Of a stretch of DNA of 64,000 bases, positions 10,378 to 21,861 are shown in pieces. The DNA comes from Asterias rubens (Eukaryota; Echinodermata; Asteroidea; Forcipulatida; Asteriidae), in the NCBI RefSeq assembly GCF_902459465.1, contig NC_047068.1, forward strand, positions 18,003,195 through 18,067,194. The letters run 5' to 3'. Both the position numbers and the translations under genes were made by a program. A model generated the notes under the pieces. The model was not told where the DNA came from. It did no database searches and was given only the letters and a program-made list of their open reading frames with translations. The first letter of the stretch is position 1; each line of letters opens with the position of its first letter.

Positions 10378-13300
10378 TTAACTTCTGCCAGATCTAGCCT
10401 CATCAATTTTCCGTCGGACTCCGGAGCATGTGAGAGTCAGCTCAGCGTGTTGGCGCTTCAAGCTCTCCAGTTTTCCCCTCAGCTGGTCACCTTCATCCTT
10501 ACGATCCTCAAAGTCACGTAGTAACGGCGTGTTACCGAGTAGTCCTGATTTCTGTCTGAGCTTTTGGTTATCGATTCTCAGGCTGTCTCTCGCCTTCTTC
10601 GTCCTGGATAGAACGTCTCTTTTCTGCCGAGGAGAAATATTTTTGAATTACTGAGGGTTTTAATTGAAACTGAGGAAAAAATGAGTGATGAGAGCTCTGT
10701 GACTTTAAGGGCCTTGTCATAGGAGGTAAATTTTCCAGCAATCAAGATTGATTAGCAGTTGAGATTGATACACAGTTAAGCCCAACCTTAGCTTTTTGTG
10801 AAATAGGCCCCTGGGCTTATGAATGCTCCCAAAAATAGGAAATAGGAAAAAGTAGTTTGGGACCAATTTGATCCCACGTACATTATTTAATGCGTGAAGG
10901 AAATAATACTTTGCTTTTGGTCCCAATGTTCAAAGACATGCAATCCTCTTATGCAAATGAGAGGCTGTTGAGTTTTAACCCCTGACCTACCTGAGCAACC
11001 AATGACTCTACTTCCTTCAGTTTGCCCTTTTGAACCTGGTTCTCGGCCTGTACAAACTGCAGTTTCTCCTTGACGTGGGTCAGCACCTGGACTGTGCTTG
11101 TAATCTTCTTGCGAAGCTTCAGAAGTTCCTAGTTATACACGAACAATAAATACAACATTTAAGTACCATTCATTCACATACATGTGCATGAATATTATAA
11201 CACAAGGCAATTTTGTGTGTATAAATGCCCACAAGCCAAGTTTCAAAGCTCTGCTTACCACCCAATTTCGCACTGTCAATCACCATATGACAATTCTCCG
11301 CTTACTGCGCGTATTAGCGAAGCATGTCTAGTAGCTTTGAGTATGCACGCGAGGAAGCGAAAATTCCCTGCTTACCTGTGAAATACGCTTGCATAAATGT
11401 GGAATTCCATCCGTGCTTTCATAAGCGCCAATTTTATGCTTACGGTCCAAAACCATGAAATTGGGCTCTGTTTGTAAGTCATTGTTATTCAACGTTGCTA
11501 CTTTGATGCAGTGATTTCACACTAAACCTACCTCGTTCCTCTCTTCAATCTTCTCATTATACGTCTGGTTCTCAATCTTAAGCTGCTCAAAGTCAATAAG
11601 ATGCAGTCCTTCAGCAAGCTCCTCCTTAGCCTTGAGCTGCTGCTCGCGCTTCCTCAGTCGATTCCTCAGCTTAATGTTCTCCAGTCTTACTTGCTTGACC
11701 TCCTCCTCCTTCCGAGCCTCATTCAAGAGATACTGCTCTGTATCCTGTAAAGCATCGAGAAAATAATTTAATTTGTAATCTGATAAACGGGGTAATGGAA
11801 CCAGGCCTGGAATTACACAGAGGCCACTGAGGGAATGCCCCTGTTCGTGCTGTGAACAGGGGCCAATTTCATAGAGCTCCTTAGCACAAGTAAAAGCAAG
11901 ATGCCAGTCAGAAATGGTACAGCGTCATGGTGCTTTGGCTGGGAAGTTTACAAAAAAACTGCTCAAGTACAAAACAATCCTGCTAACTTGAAAAAGGTTA
12001 TTAAAACCAAAACCCCATATTATGCACCATTTGGAACTGGTAGCCTGCTTATTTTTGCTTAGCAAAAAATTATGAAGGAAAATATTCTGCTTAAGTAGCT
12101 CTATCAAATTGGGCCCAAGGTAAGAAGTTGTAAGAAGTTGTTTGCTCTAGGTCTGCTTGCCAAAAGTGGACGCCAACGAACCTTTGGAGTGATGGCTTTC
12201 CCTGTGCGGCTATTGATAGCGATTTCAGCCGACTGTTGTTTGAGCACGGTGAACTGATTGGTCTCATGCTCCACAGCATCCAGCTTGTCTGTACGACGTT
12301 CCTTCAGGTCCTCCAGCTGGAGGCTCAGGTTCTCACGCTCTTCTTCCTCTTGCTTCCGAAGCTCTTCAAGATTCGCTGTTGGGGAAAAATGCTGAATGGT
12401 TTTTATGGAAGCAGGGCCGGAATTTGAGAGAAAAAAATACAAGACCACAGGGCTTGTTCCTGAAAATGTTTACTGGACTAAAATTGTTTTTTCAAGACCC
12501 AAATTATAATGATGGCATAATTTTAAAGTGAGAGATCTCCTGCACTATGCATTTAACTCTTCCATGCACCATTTTAGTGATAAATTGTTCATATGGATCA
12601 AAAGTTGTTTATTTATTTTTTGCTTATGACGACCCCAAAAACACAAGTCGCAAAGGCATCACCAAAGCGTCCTCATTCTAAAAACTGTGTGGTCGTGCAA
12701 TCTTTGTTTTTCGTTTGACAACCTTTTTTTAAAAGAATTTTAAACTGGCAACTGTCATCAAAAGCAATGACTTCCAGTGGCTCTTCTCAGAACCGCCACT
12801 CCTCCCATAAAAAATGTCAACAATTTACTGCTATTGACCCCTTGCTCGCGCGTCACACGCAGTGAATGATCCGTGCTCACCTAAAACTCCTAAAACACAC
12901 ACTTTCACTGCATTACGCACATAATAGAGTTATATATAAAAACGTACAGTGAAATTGCCCACCAGTGTGGCGCATTCAAGACTTTTTTTGATGATGACAT
13001 CAGGTGAAATGGGTCAATAGGCCCTAGTCCTTTTAATGAATTGCAGTTTCGGCAAAACAGATAACTATTTTTTTTTGCAAGGCTGTTGTCAACCAGGAAG
13101 GTTGTACACTCACACATATATTTCAGATATCGCTGTTCCTGGTCTGTGACGTTCTTATCCATGTCTTGGCGTTGATCATCAGTCTTCTTTTTTCGGAAGT
13201 ACTCTGCCAACTTATGTTGGAGCTGAACGTTCTGGCCATGTAGCTGCTCTCTGTCACTCATACAGGCCTGAGAAAGAAAATAAATTAGTTAGTCATTCAG

Positions 13301-16300
13301 ATACCCACTTTGTATCAGACCTTGAACTTTGTTCTTTATTCGAGGCATAGCCAGGAGCAAAGCAACTTGAGGAAAGTGTAATGTATTGAACCCTATGAAA
13401 GTACAAACTTCACAATGACTTAAATAAGTGTTGTCATAGAATCACAACTTCTTGATTTGTGCAATTCATAATCATAGACATTAACCCAATGTTTGTATGA
13501 GAGAGATGTACTTATACCAGCTTGGTTTTTACATCCCCAGCTGGAAGTTTGCAGAGTTCCCTTGAAGGGAAGATCTTCTAAACAAAGAAACAAACAAACA
13601 AACCTGGTACATCTCGAGGAGTTCTTCTCTGGTCATCCATGGTTCCTCCTCATCGTCATACTCTTCCTCCTCTTGGGGGGATTCTACAAATAAACAATTA
13701 TCAGAAAAGTACAGTAAATCTACTAGAATTTTACAACATTGGATTTTGAAAGAGTACATGTATATTCATTCCAATTTTTCAGCTGTGAAAAATAACCAAT
13801 GTCATCAATTTTAGTTTTAAAGTTAGTAAAAAAAAGTTTAAAAAAAGAATGTTCTCGTCCTCTCCTGAAGACGAGTATACTGTTCGAAATGTCAAGACCA
13901 AACCGGCTCTTCTCAGAGCCAACACTCACACAAAAGCGAATTACACATGGTTGTACCCGCAAGTTTAATATTATTTTATACTTGTTAGGGTTTGTCTCTA
14001 TTAGAGCAAGTGTTTAAAAGTTTTGTGCATTTTCTTTATTTTAATCAGTACACAGTCAATGGTTGCAAACCTCCACATGAAGATTTTGTCTGTATGTCAC
14101 TTTGCAACCTTTCAGTTTTCAACAGCTATATCCAAGAGCAAATAACCAAAGACTGTAATCCTCAAAACTTGGCACTCATATCTAAAAACAAACTTGCAAA
14201 GCTTCAAACTGTACATTCATGCAACTTTGAATTTGATGTTACAGAACTTACCCATTCTTTCTGGTGTGCCTGCTTCCAGCTGTTCTGGCTCCCCAGCCGG
14301 ACTCCCCTCTCTAGATAATGGTTCAGTCACAGCTACCACAGGAGTCTCTGGTCTCTCCCCCTCTGCGAACGTATCACTCTGTGGAAGAGGGGAGGCTGGT
14401 TTCTCTTGTTCTCCTTCCTCTGGAGGGGCTTGTTCACCTCCTTCTGCATCTTCTCCTCCTTCTTGTTGCTCTTCTGTCTGTGTTGCTGGGGCGGACTCTT
14501 TACCCTCCTCTTCTACTTCTCCTTCAGGCTTCTCCTCCTGTCCATCTGCTTCATCACCTTCTGCTCCTTCTGTAACAGCTGATAGACAAATAACAGAAAA
14601 TCTAAATTTTTGTCCATAAACATTCATTTCAATGGCTTCCACCGGACATTTGTGGTGGCTTTGCTTGCTAAATGTGATTTAAAATACATAAAGACCAGCT
14701 AAATATCACTTCAAGTGGTCTTGCTGGCTAGTTCAGTGTTGAATATGAAATAGGACTAAGGAAACAGCTAAAGGACTAGTAAAATGACCAGCTAACTGGT
14801 CCTGCTAACCAGTCAAAATCAAACCTTGGTCCAAAACCTTGTTGCAGTAAACAGGCATGAAAGCCGACCATTGGAAAGAGCATCGATTTTATTGAGCATA
14901 AGGACTGACCTAGATTTTTTAGGCCATTTAATTCATTTTTTTTAGATCTAAGAAAATCAGACTGAAGTAGGAAGAACAGTCCATGCCTGAGTAAAGAAAG
15001 TCACATATTTTGGCACTGTTGCTCTAACCTTACAAACAAGTTCGAAACAGATGACAAGAAATAAAGGAAGAAGACCCTAAAGAGATGGAGCACAGATCCG
15101 GCTAAAAAACATAATCTAACCGATCACCAACCTTCAGCATCTTCAGGTACATCTCCAGCTGCCTCTCCTTCCCCTTCTTTCTGCTCACCATCACCTCCCT
15201 CCCCCTCCTCACCACCTTCCTCCCCTGTCTCCAGTTTCTCTCCAGGCTCCTCCCCCTTCTCCGCTCCCTCTCCACCCTCGGCTGGATTCTCCGCATCTGG
15301 AGCTACCTCTCCTTCCACAGCAGGGGCACTTGGCTCTCCATCCCCTGGAGCAGCTTCTTCTGCTGGGGGTGCATCTGTTGATGTTTCCTCTTGTGTCTCA
15401 GTAGGTGCATCAGGCTGAGCAGCATCTTCTGTTGGTGCTGGTGCTTCTTCTTTAGGTTACAAAAAAAGCAGGTTAAGAAAGTATTTAAAGCATTGTATCA
15501 AAAAGCTGAATGTTATTATATAGAGAGTAGATAAAAGCAATCCCCTTTTATAATGTCAAACATCATCTTAAAGGACACCCCTCAAAAGGCAAGGGCATCT
15601 ATGCATTTTCTCATTGGTATAGGGCACCCTAAGAGGAAACTGTAAACTTCTACTGGAACATTTCAAGGGCATGGAGTCAATCATTGTCTCTGAAGTATCG
15701 AGCCTGACCCCTTTTCTATCAGTGCACAAGTTGTTACTCTTTAAAATATGTTGTTTTGAGTTGTAAATCTGGTTTCTAGCAGGGTTTTATCCATGATATG
15801 AAAAAGGGTGTCAAAAGGCTGGCCCAGGATCCTACACTGACATTGTCTCATGACAAAATCAAGTATTTGTACTATGGCCAACCTGTAGCAGCCTCTTCTC
15901 CAGCAGTTGGTTCAACCTCTGCAGCTCCCTCTGCTGATGGGGCTGTTTCTCCCTCAGCTGCTGGTGCAGCCTCAGTTTCAGCAGCTTCTGGTGCTGGAGT
16001 CTAGGTAGAAATAAAACGACAAACAAGGCAACAGTTAATTTCAAAGTCAGCCAACCACACAGACACTCAGTCAGTGAGGACTGAGGGGAATCTAAACAAT
16101 CACGCATTTTTTATTTATTAAAGGGAAGGTAGTACACGTTTGATAGTTGTCATAGACCAGGGTATTTGCATGACTTGGTTGTATTTACTATTAATAATTA
16201 AATTAAGTTTATTTTGAAACCACTTACAAATAATAGCATATTAATTACTGATAAGGATTTCCACCGATAGTGATTACTGATAGTAACAAGTGGTTTCAAA

Positions 16301-16737
16301 ATTAACTTAATTTAATGATCATTTAAATGGTCTGGACAATTTAGATTTAGAATACATGACTTAGCCTACTACATTAACAACATGAAAGTAAAATCTTTAA
16401 ATGATTGAAATATGTATGAAAAAACAACACAAAACCATCAATAGAGCTTGTCTCGAAGTGACAACTAACACGCTAACATTCATCACCACCTGATCAGACA
16501 TAACATCTAAAAAATACAAAATGTTGTTTATTTTTTTTAATTGAATTGAAGGACTTAGTAACCATTGTTGTTTATCATTATGGTCACATTCAATGCATAA
16601 GGTATAAAAACAACACTTGGAAATGATAAAAAAAAACGCAGGTCTTTCAAAGTTACAGTGTGATATCAATTCGATACATTTTACAAAACAACTCTGACAA
16701 GTTGACTAAATTTATTTACCTCTTCTGCATCGGCCAT
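10378..16737 (-). CDS. CCDC96: Coiled-coil axonemal protein CCDC96 / CFAP184
   Basis: Ten exons in minus order: 16737-16720, 16000-15883, 15449-15132, 14578-14252, 13683-13604, 13267-13114, 12375-12182, 11744-11532, 11128-10991 and 10623-10378. All junctions are GT-AG, phases close, and the product is 601 residues (human about 555). The N-terminal 260 or so residues are a low-complexity Glu/Gly/Pro/Ala region, as in vertebrate CCDC96. The rest is coiled coil carrying family landmarks: LHLIDFEQLKIENQTYNEKI, EERNEELLKLRKKI, QVLTHVKEKLQF and, near the C-terminus, LKRQHAELTLTCSGVRRKID. In cilia CCDC96 works with CCDC113 near radial spoke 3 and the nexin-dynein regulatory complex (published for Tetrahymena). 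Exons 3 and 4 are both phase 1-1, a multiple of three long (318 and 327 nt) and Glu-rich. CCDC113 shares the core but lacks this long acidic head. Transcription starts back-to-back with TK1. Confidence 0.93.
11230..11468. mobile_element. Inverted-repeat element, GCTCTGCTTAC subfamily
   Basis: The left end reads aagtttcaaagctctgcttac and the right end tgcttacggtccaaaaccatgaaattggg, an imperfect inverted repeat of about 240 bp in a CCDC96 intron. The closest relative in the window is 55188-55463, with the same gcttac-rich interior. Confidence 0.5.
11869..12116. mobile_element. GGGCCCAATTT inverted-repeat element (MITE-like)
   Basis: The ends are ggggccaatttcatagagc and gctctatcaaattgggccc, inverted copies enclosing about 248 bp in a CCDC96 intron. 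Other members: 1709-1880 (decayed), 43988-44257, 51478-51670, 52413-52625, 54015-54240 and 62637-62813. The shared interior includes agcaagatgccagtca-type sequence. No transposase is present. Confidence 0.7.
16195..16315. repeat. Hairpin inverted repeat in CCDC96 intron 1
   Basis: Left arm aattaagtttattttgaaac then cacttac; right arm gtaacaagtggtttcaaaa then ttaacttaattt. Arms of about 30 bp enclose about 50 bp. Adjacent sequence at 16118 (taaagggaaggtagtacacg) looks like the edge of a larger element. Confidence 0.5.
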
Positions 16738-17039
16738 GTTGTTTTTACGTCGTCTCCTTGGAGTTTTAAAGTCAGTGCCATACCCTGACTTAGCTATACA
16801 AACACTCACATAACATTTGCGGCACCAGTCTACGTATTTCAACCTCGTGCTGAGTTAACACTTTTTAACGTTTAGAGTAATAGTGTTAACCTGAATACGA
16901 GGTTGAAGCTGTACCCGCGAAATTTTAAGCAAAATTGGCGCAAAAACAAAAAACGAACACAGCAGTTCATTCGTTGTTGTGTGACTGGAACAGCTGGCTG
17001 TGTAAGACCAGAACTTGAAAAATCTTCTAACAACAAAAC
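16738..17039. promoter_or_regulatory. Bidirectional promoter region of CCDC96 (-) and TK1 (+)
   Basis: The two start codons are divergent and only 302 bp apart, so both transcripts should start in this interval. No TATA box is obvious. At 16935-16945, attggcgcaaaa matches the E2F core TTTGGCGC at seven of eight positions, and E2F control of TK1 is well established in animals. An imperfect hairpin (16840-16905) lies in the middle. Confidence 0.55.
16840..16905. repeat. Imperfect hairpin inside the CCDC96/TK1 bidirectional promoter
   Basis: Left arm caacctcgtgctgagttaac; right arm gttaacctgaatacgaggttg (minus its last base gives an exact match to the outer eight positions). Arms are about 22 bp with a few mismatches, and the loop is about 20 bp. 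It could be an element end or a regulatory cruciform; nothing distinguishes these. Confidence 0.55.
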
Positions 17040-20000
17040 ATGGATAGAAGACGACTGTCAAATGATATTTCTTCAAGCCATAAAACGGGTCAAATCCAGG
17101 TAAGCTTATCCATTGTATTATAAAAACTAAAATAGAAAGAAAAATGAAACTGATGAATGATTGAAAATGAAAGAAAGAAGAATTGCACACACACTTACTG
17201 ACACACAGTGTCAGTCAGCAGGACAGTGGTCAGTGCACACTGACAATGGACACAGCCATGATGGGAAAGTTATCCAAATTTGTATTAATTATTATTATAT
17301 TAATTAGTTAATTCTGAAGAAAGTAAATTATATAAAGAAAAGAAAACTTGGGTGTCAGAACCCCATAGCTCATCGCCATCGTCGGTGATGAAATTTTGTA
17401 ACCCCCCATGTCATCCAATCCATCCTAAAATTGTAAAGATCATCACATTCAGTTCACTGTGCGGTGGCATGGATGATGGGGGGAAGAACTGATCATGCCC
17501 ATCAATCCATCATCAATGGTGCCAAATAAGGGGACGGAGTCCAGCCTATTTGCACGATTTAAATTGGATTTTTACCATACACTGACTCGGGCAATTTATT
17601 CCTCCATGCTCAGGCACACACTACCAATACCATTACCAATGCACTACAGTCTTTTTTACAGAGTAGGTAGGGTAGGTCCTCGGCTCAGTGCTGCTTGCAA
17701 AATCAGTGATACTGATTATAGTTTGTTTATCAGATTTTGCAAGCAGCACTGAGGACCTACTCTATCAAAAGCCCCTTTCACACGAGAGCAATTTAGCAAG
17801 GGTCCCTTGCTAAATTGTAGCATGGTTGTAAGCATTTACAAAATGCACCTTGTGTGAAAGGAAAATAATTTTTGGAGTGTCCGGGGTCCCTTGTCAAATC
17901 TTGTCCAACATTGCTACATTTTGTCGGAGGTCCGGACCTACGACAAAATCTTACACTAACGGAAGTTTTGACCAAGGACGTGGGCTACATCATCGTGTGA
18001 AAGGAATCCTTGTTTATTGAACGACGTCCTAGGTGAAAATGCCCATACAGTGCATGCTATTGTGGGTACTATCTTGTCCAATCAAGGTGATCAGGATTAC
18101 CAATTCGTCATATCACTCTCATGTCACACAAGGGTTGTTAGTTTTTTAACTTTGCAGTGGGAAAGCTCACAAAATCAGTCAAACACGGTGATAACAAATA
18201 AACAATCCACGCTCGTAAATTTTGTTGCAAGGGATCCTGGCTACATTTTGGCCGTGTGAAAAGGGCTAAAGTAAGCTTAAATGTATATATAACATTACTC
18301 ATTAATTTTGTGTTTTATGGCAAAATACTTTTAAAATTAGTTTTAAACCACTTTTCATTTTCTTGCAGGTGATCTTTGGACCAATGTTCTCAGGGAAAAC
18401 GTTAGTATTTGGGTTTTTTTTTCGTTTATACCACAATTTCCTTCAAGTTTATACTTCAATTCAAACTGTTACAAATGGTAAATTTGTACATAAATTAAGA
18501 TTTTGTGCAGAATATTTTGCATTCTGTACATGTGTTTCATTTTTTTAAGGTCCTTTGGAAAAAGCCAACTCTGTGCCATCCCATTACTATTCAAAATCTT
18601 GTTTACTTTTAAGTAAACTCTGATTTTGAAATAATCTTCTCGATCTAGATCTAAATAAACCCATCACTGTCACCAATCTGGTTTAATTATTTGTATTATT
18701 TTAACTTATCAGAACCGAGCTTATACGACGCATCAAACGCTATGAAATCGCAAATTATTCCTGTCTCCTCATCAAATACGCCAAGGACGATCGATATGAC
18801 AAAGATGGCGTGGCCACACACGACAGGTAAAATGTTTTTAAAGTTTATTTTGTCTAGGTTTCTTAGACAACTACTGCTTTCTCCTGTCTTTTTGTTTGCT
18901 TACGTGTTTTAAAGACAGTGGACACTATTGGTAATTGTCAAAGACAAGTCTTCTCACTCAGTGTATCTCAACATATACATAAATAACAAACCTGTGAAAA
19001 TTTGAGCTCAATCGGAGGTCGAAGTTGCGAGATAATAATGAAAGAAAAAACACCCTTGCAGGGCTGTTTGCTTCGTTTTTGAAAGGGCAAGGGCACCAAG
19101 GCAATTTTCTCTTTGGCAAGGGCACCCTATGAGGAAATTGTAAATTTCTACTGGAGCATTTCATGGGCACCAAGGCAATGGCAAGGGGCAACGGAGGCAA
19201 TCGCCTTCGTTGCCTCCGTGAAGTATCAGGCCTGCCCTTGTCACACGGAGTTGTGTGGTTTCAGATGCTTGATTTCGAGACCTCAAGTTCTAAATCGGAG
19301 GTCTTGAAATCAAATTCGTGGAAAATTACTTCTTTCTCGAAAACTACTCCACTTCAGAGGGAGCCGTTTCTCACAATGATTTATACTACCAACCTCTCGC
19401 CATTACTCGTTACCAAGTAAGGTTTCGTGCTAATAATTATTTTGAGTAGTTACCAATATAAAGTCCACTGCCTTTTAAGTCCTTTTTTTTCTTATATTTT
19501 CATTTTCCAATATCAGTCTTTGATTTTCAGTGTTATACATTCCATATTTTGATCATTTTATTTCAGACAAGTTACTAAAGCAGTGGCAACAGAAATGCTG
19601 TACAGTCTTGCTGACATGACAGAGAAACATGATGTCATAGGCATTGATGAGGGTCAATTTGTAAGTACAGGCCAAATTAATTTCCTGATTTTCGAAACTA
19701 ATTTTTGTACCATCACCTCTCGGCGATATTGAATTGCATCAAACTTTCTATGCTTCAGAAAAGTGGTGGCATCTTGCTTTCAATCTGTATCATTTCGCAA
19801 ATTATTTTAAAGCTAATACCAGCCGACAAAACTACTTCAGCCTCTGCCATTTATGAACCAACTCTTTTCCATATTTCATTGTAATATCTATAATGCAGAT
19901 ACCACCTTTATTGTTTAGTAATTCATAGTTTCATACTGACTATTATTTGTCCTCACTACTTTACACTTATTGGTTCATAGCCACACCATCGTTTGTCAAT

Positions 20001-21566
20001 TAGTTATTTTTATTTGCTATTTAAATCTCCTGGGTTTTTTTCCCGGATACCTTCCCTTTACCCTTTGCTCCTCTTTTTGATTTAAAGTGATATGTTTATA
20101 TTTTGTACTTGTTTATGCCATTGCCTTTAAGGTCCAATTTCGATCAAAAGTATAATTTACCACCTTCCTACTACTAGTTTGTAATTATTTACACATGTAT
20201 TTTTGCCATTTTGAATTTGCAGTTTCCAGACTGCGTTGAGTTTGCTGAAGATATGGCTGACCGAGGGAAGATAGTTATTGTAGCTGCTCTTGATGGAACA
20301 TTTCAGAGGAAGGTGAGAAATGCTATGATTCATTTAATTTCCAAAGTTTCTAATCGGCAATTTAAATTGTTCAAAGGGTGACTCGCCCTTTTAGTTGCTG
20401 TGTACAGCGCAATGTGCGTCTAACACTAGTGGCCTATTCATTTGAATGCCAGTCATGACTTATGTCCTTGAGCAACAAAATTAACTATAAATTGCTTTCC
20501 TCACACCAGGTGAATGATTGGAACCTTTGAGGGCTGCATTTGTGTTATGTTGGATTAATTCCTTTAGCTAACGAGCTGTTTGAGGTTGTAACATAAGCTC
20601 GTCAGGGACTTATGAAAGTTTGAGAAACGGTCAGATATACCTGCTGAGCAGGGATAATGGATGTTCTTAAGTACCTTGATCTAGGTACTAGCTTTACCAA
20701 TACGCAAAGATAAGTTGAAATAAATACATTTCTGACCATAAAAATGTATTTTATGTTTGAATTCCTCCTTCAGGGCTTTGGAAGTATCTTAAATCTTGTT
20801 CCACTAGCAGAAAACGTCATCAAGTTGAATGCAGTTTGTATGCATTGCTACCAAGAAGCTTCGTACACTAAGAGGATGGGCATGGAAACAGCGGTAAAAT
20901 TAAGACCAATTCATTTGAATTAACTCTGCATTTAATCTGCTGTCATTTTCTTCAGATTTAGATAAATCCTGCTCTTTAAAATGAAGGTCAATATTTGGGA
21001 TGGCTCTTAAAAATAATTTTAAAAATTTACAGTTATGAAAAGTACACAGCTTTCGATAGTATAAAGCATTTTGAGAATCATTCCACTTTGAATTAATGTG
21101 GTTATGGAAAACGATAGCAGGTTTTGTGCGACCAAATTTGAATCTGAGAACATCAGGACCTGTAAAGTCTTAAGTTAAAGCAATCTACATTATTCATCAT
21201 GCGACCCGAAGTCGTCCGAAAATGTTCAAATACACACAAGCTTGCACAGTCTACTGTACACTTTTGCTCCTCAATTAAAGTTATAACAAAACAAAAAAGT
21301 CAACAAGTGTTTTAAAATCGAAACTGTATGTATACTTTGTGGTTATTTATCAGGTGGAGATTATTGGTGGAGCTGATAAGTACATGGCTGTCTGCAGAGA
21401 ATGCTTCAAGAAACCATCATTCTTATCAACAACAACACCAGAAGAAGTCAATGAGGACGACGCCCTTCACACCCCAACCTGTGAGGAGACTCTTGCACAT
21501 TCCAAAATCCAGGGTAGAAAGTTATTCCCAACGTCAAATAATAACGCCGTAGCTCAGATTAGTTGA
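17040..21566 (+). CDS. TK1: Thymidine kinase, cytosolic (TK1 type)
   Basis: Seven exons: 17040-17099, 18369-18400, 18713-18826, 19567-19660, 20223-20312, 20774-20893 and 21354-21566. Phases close and the product is 240 residues (human 234). The start is fixed by an in-frame TAA at 17028. The enzyme makes dTMP from thymidine and ATP in the salvage pathway of the cytosol. Visible are the P-loop GPMFSGKT (about 24-31), the catalytic acid in GIDEGQF (Glu97), the sugar/base-binding segment [10 protein letters not shown], and the four zinc-ligand Cys of the lasso domain (C152xxC155 and C184xxC187). The C-terminal GRKLFP motif matches the vertebrate tail. I see no KEN box in the tail, where human TK1 has one for APC/C-driven loss at mitotic exit. 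It shares a promoter region with CCDC96. A poly(A) signal is at 21583. Confidence 0.97.
17672..17760. repeat. Strong hairpin in TK1 intron 1
   Basis: Left arm gtaggtcctcggctcagtgc continuing tgcttgcaaaatc; right arm gattttgcaagcagcactga continuing ggacctac. The arms pair over about 28-33 bp with one small bulge around a loop of about 30 bp. The right arm abuts the element at 17770. Confidence 0.6.
17770..18267. mobile_element. MITE-like element with AGCCCCTTTCACACG ends
   Basis: Left end agcccctttcacacgagagc, right end cgtgtgaaaagggct, inverted, 498 bp apart in TK1 intron 1. The interior repeats agcaagggtcccttgctaaat-like palindromes. A second, shorter copy lies at 21643-21861. Confidence 0.65.
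18913..19474. mobile_element. TTAA-flanked MITE, GGCAGTGGACACTATTGG family, with nested insertion
   Basis: The left end agacagtggacactattgg follows TTAA (18909-18912) and the right end precedes TTAA (19475-19478). Other copies of this family are about 350-380 bp; this one is 562 bp because of an insertion at 19059-19234. It lies in TK1 intron 3. Confidence 0.75.
19059..19234. mobile_element. 176-bp insertion nested in the 18913-19474 MITE
   Basis: Flanked by direct repeats cccttg at 19053-19058 and 19235-19240. The uninterrupted copy at 24620-24996 reads acacccttgttacacga straight through, which gives the empty site. The insert carries gggcaccaaggcaatttt and gtgaagtatcaggcctgcc, seen again in part at 15580-15710 and 49205-49260. 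Confidence 0.7.
20450..20720 (+). mobile_element. Decayed SINE body in TK1 intron 5
   Basis: The order gtccttgagcaa, ctttcctcacaccaggtg, ggaacctttgagggctg matches gtccttgagcaag, tctcttcacccaggggt, ggtacctttgagggagg in the better SINE at 31418-31740. The tRNA-like head is lost or unrecognisable. Boundaries are approximate. Confidence 0.45.
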
Positions 21567-21582
21567 GTGAGGTGAACATTTT

Positions 21583-21588
21583 AATAAA
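21583..21588 (+). terminator. Poly(A) signal, TK1
   Basis: AATAAA 17 nt after the TK1 stop. That is very close, so a later AATAAA near 22616 may be the one used for a longer 3' UTR. Confidence 0.4.
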
Positions 21589-21642
21589 TGAATTTGCACA
21601 TAGTTTGGTGCTCAATATGGGGAATGATGGTACATTTTCTAT

Positions 21643-21861
21643 AGCCCTATTCACACCAAAGCAATTAAACAAGGGTCCTTTGCTTAATTTTTAACATGTT
21701 ATATCATAAAATGAAGCATTCATCAAGATTTAACAAGCACAGGACTTTGGACAGTACAAAATTGGTTGTCCTTTCACGCAAGGTACATGTTGTAAACAAT
21801 TTTAACCCTGTTACAATTTAGCAAGGGACCCTTGCTAAACTGCTCTCGTCTGAAAGGGGCG
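21643..21861. mobile_element. MITE-like element, second copy of the AGCCCCTTTCACACG family
   Basis: Left end agccctattcacaccaaagc, right end gctctcgtctgaaaggggc. It is a shorter relative (about 219 bp) of 17770-18267 and shares agcaagggacccttgctaaa. Confidence 0.6.
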
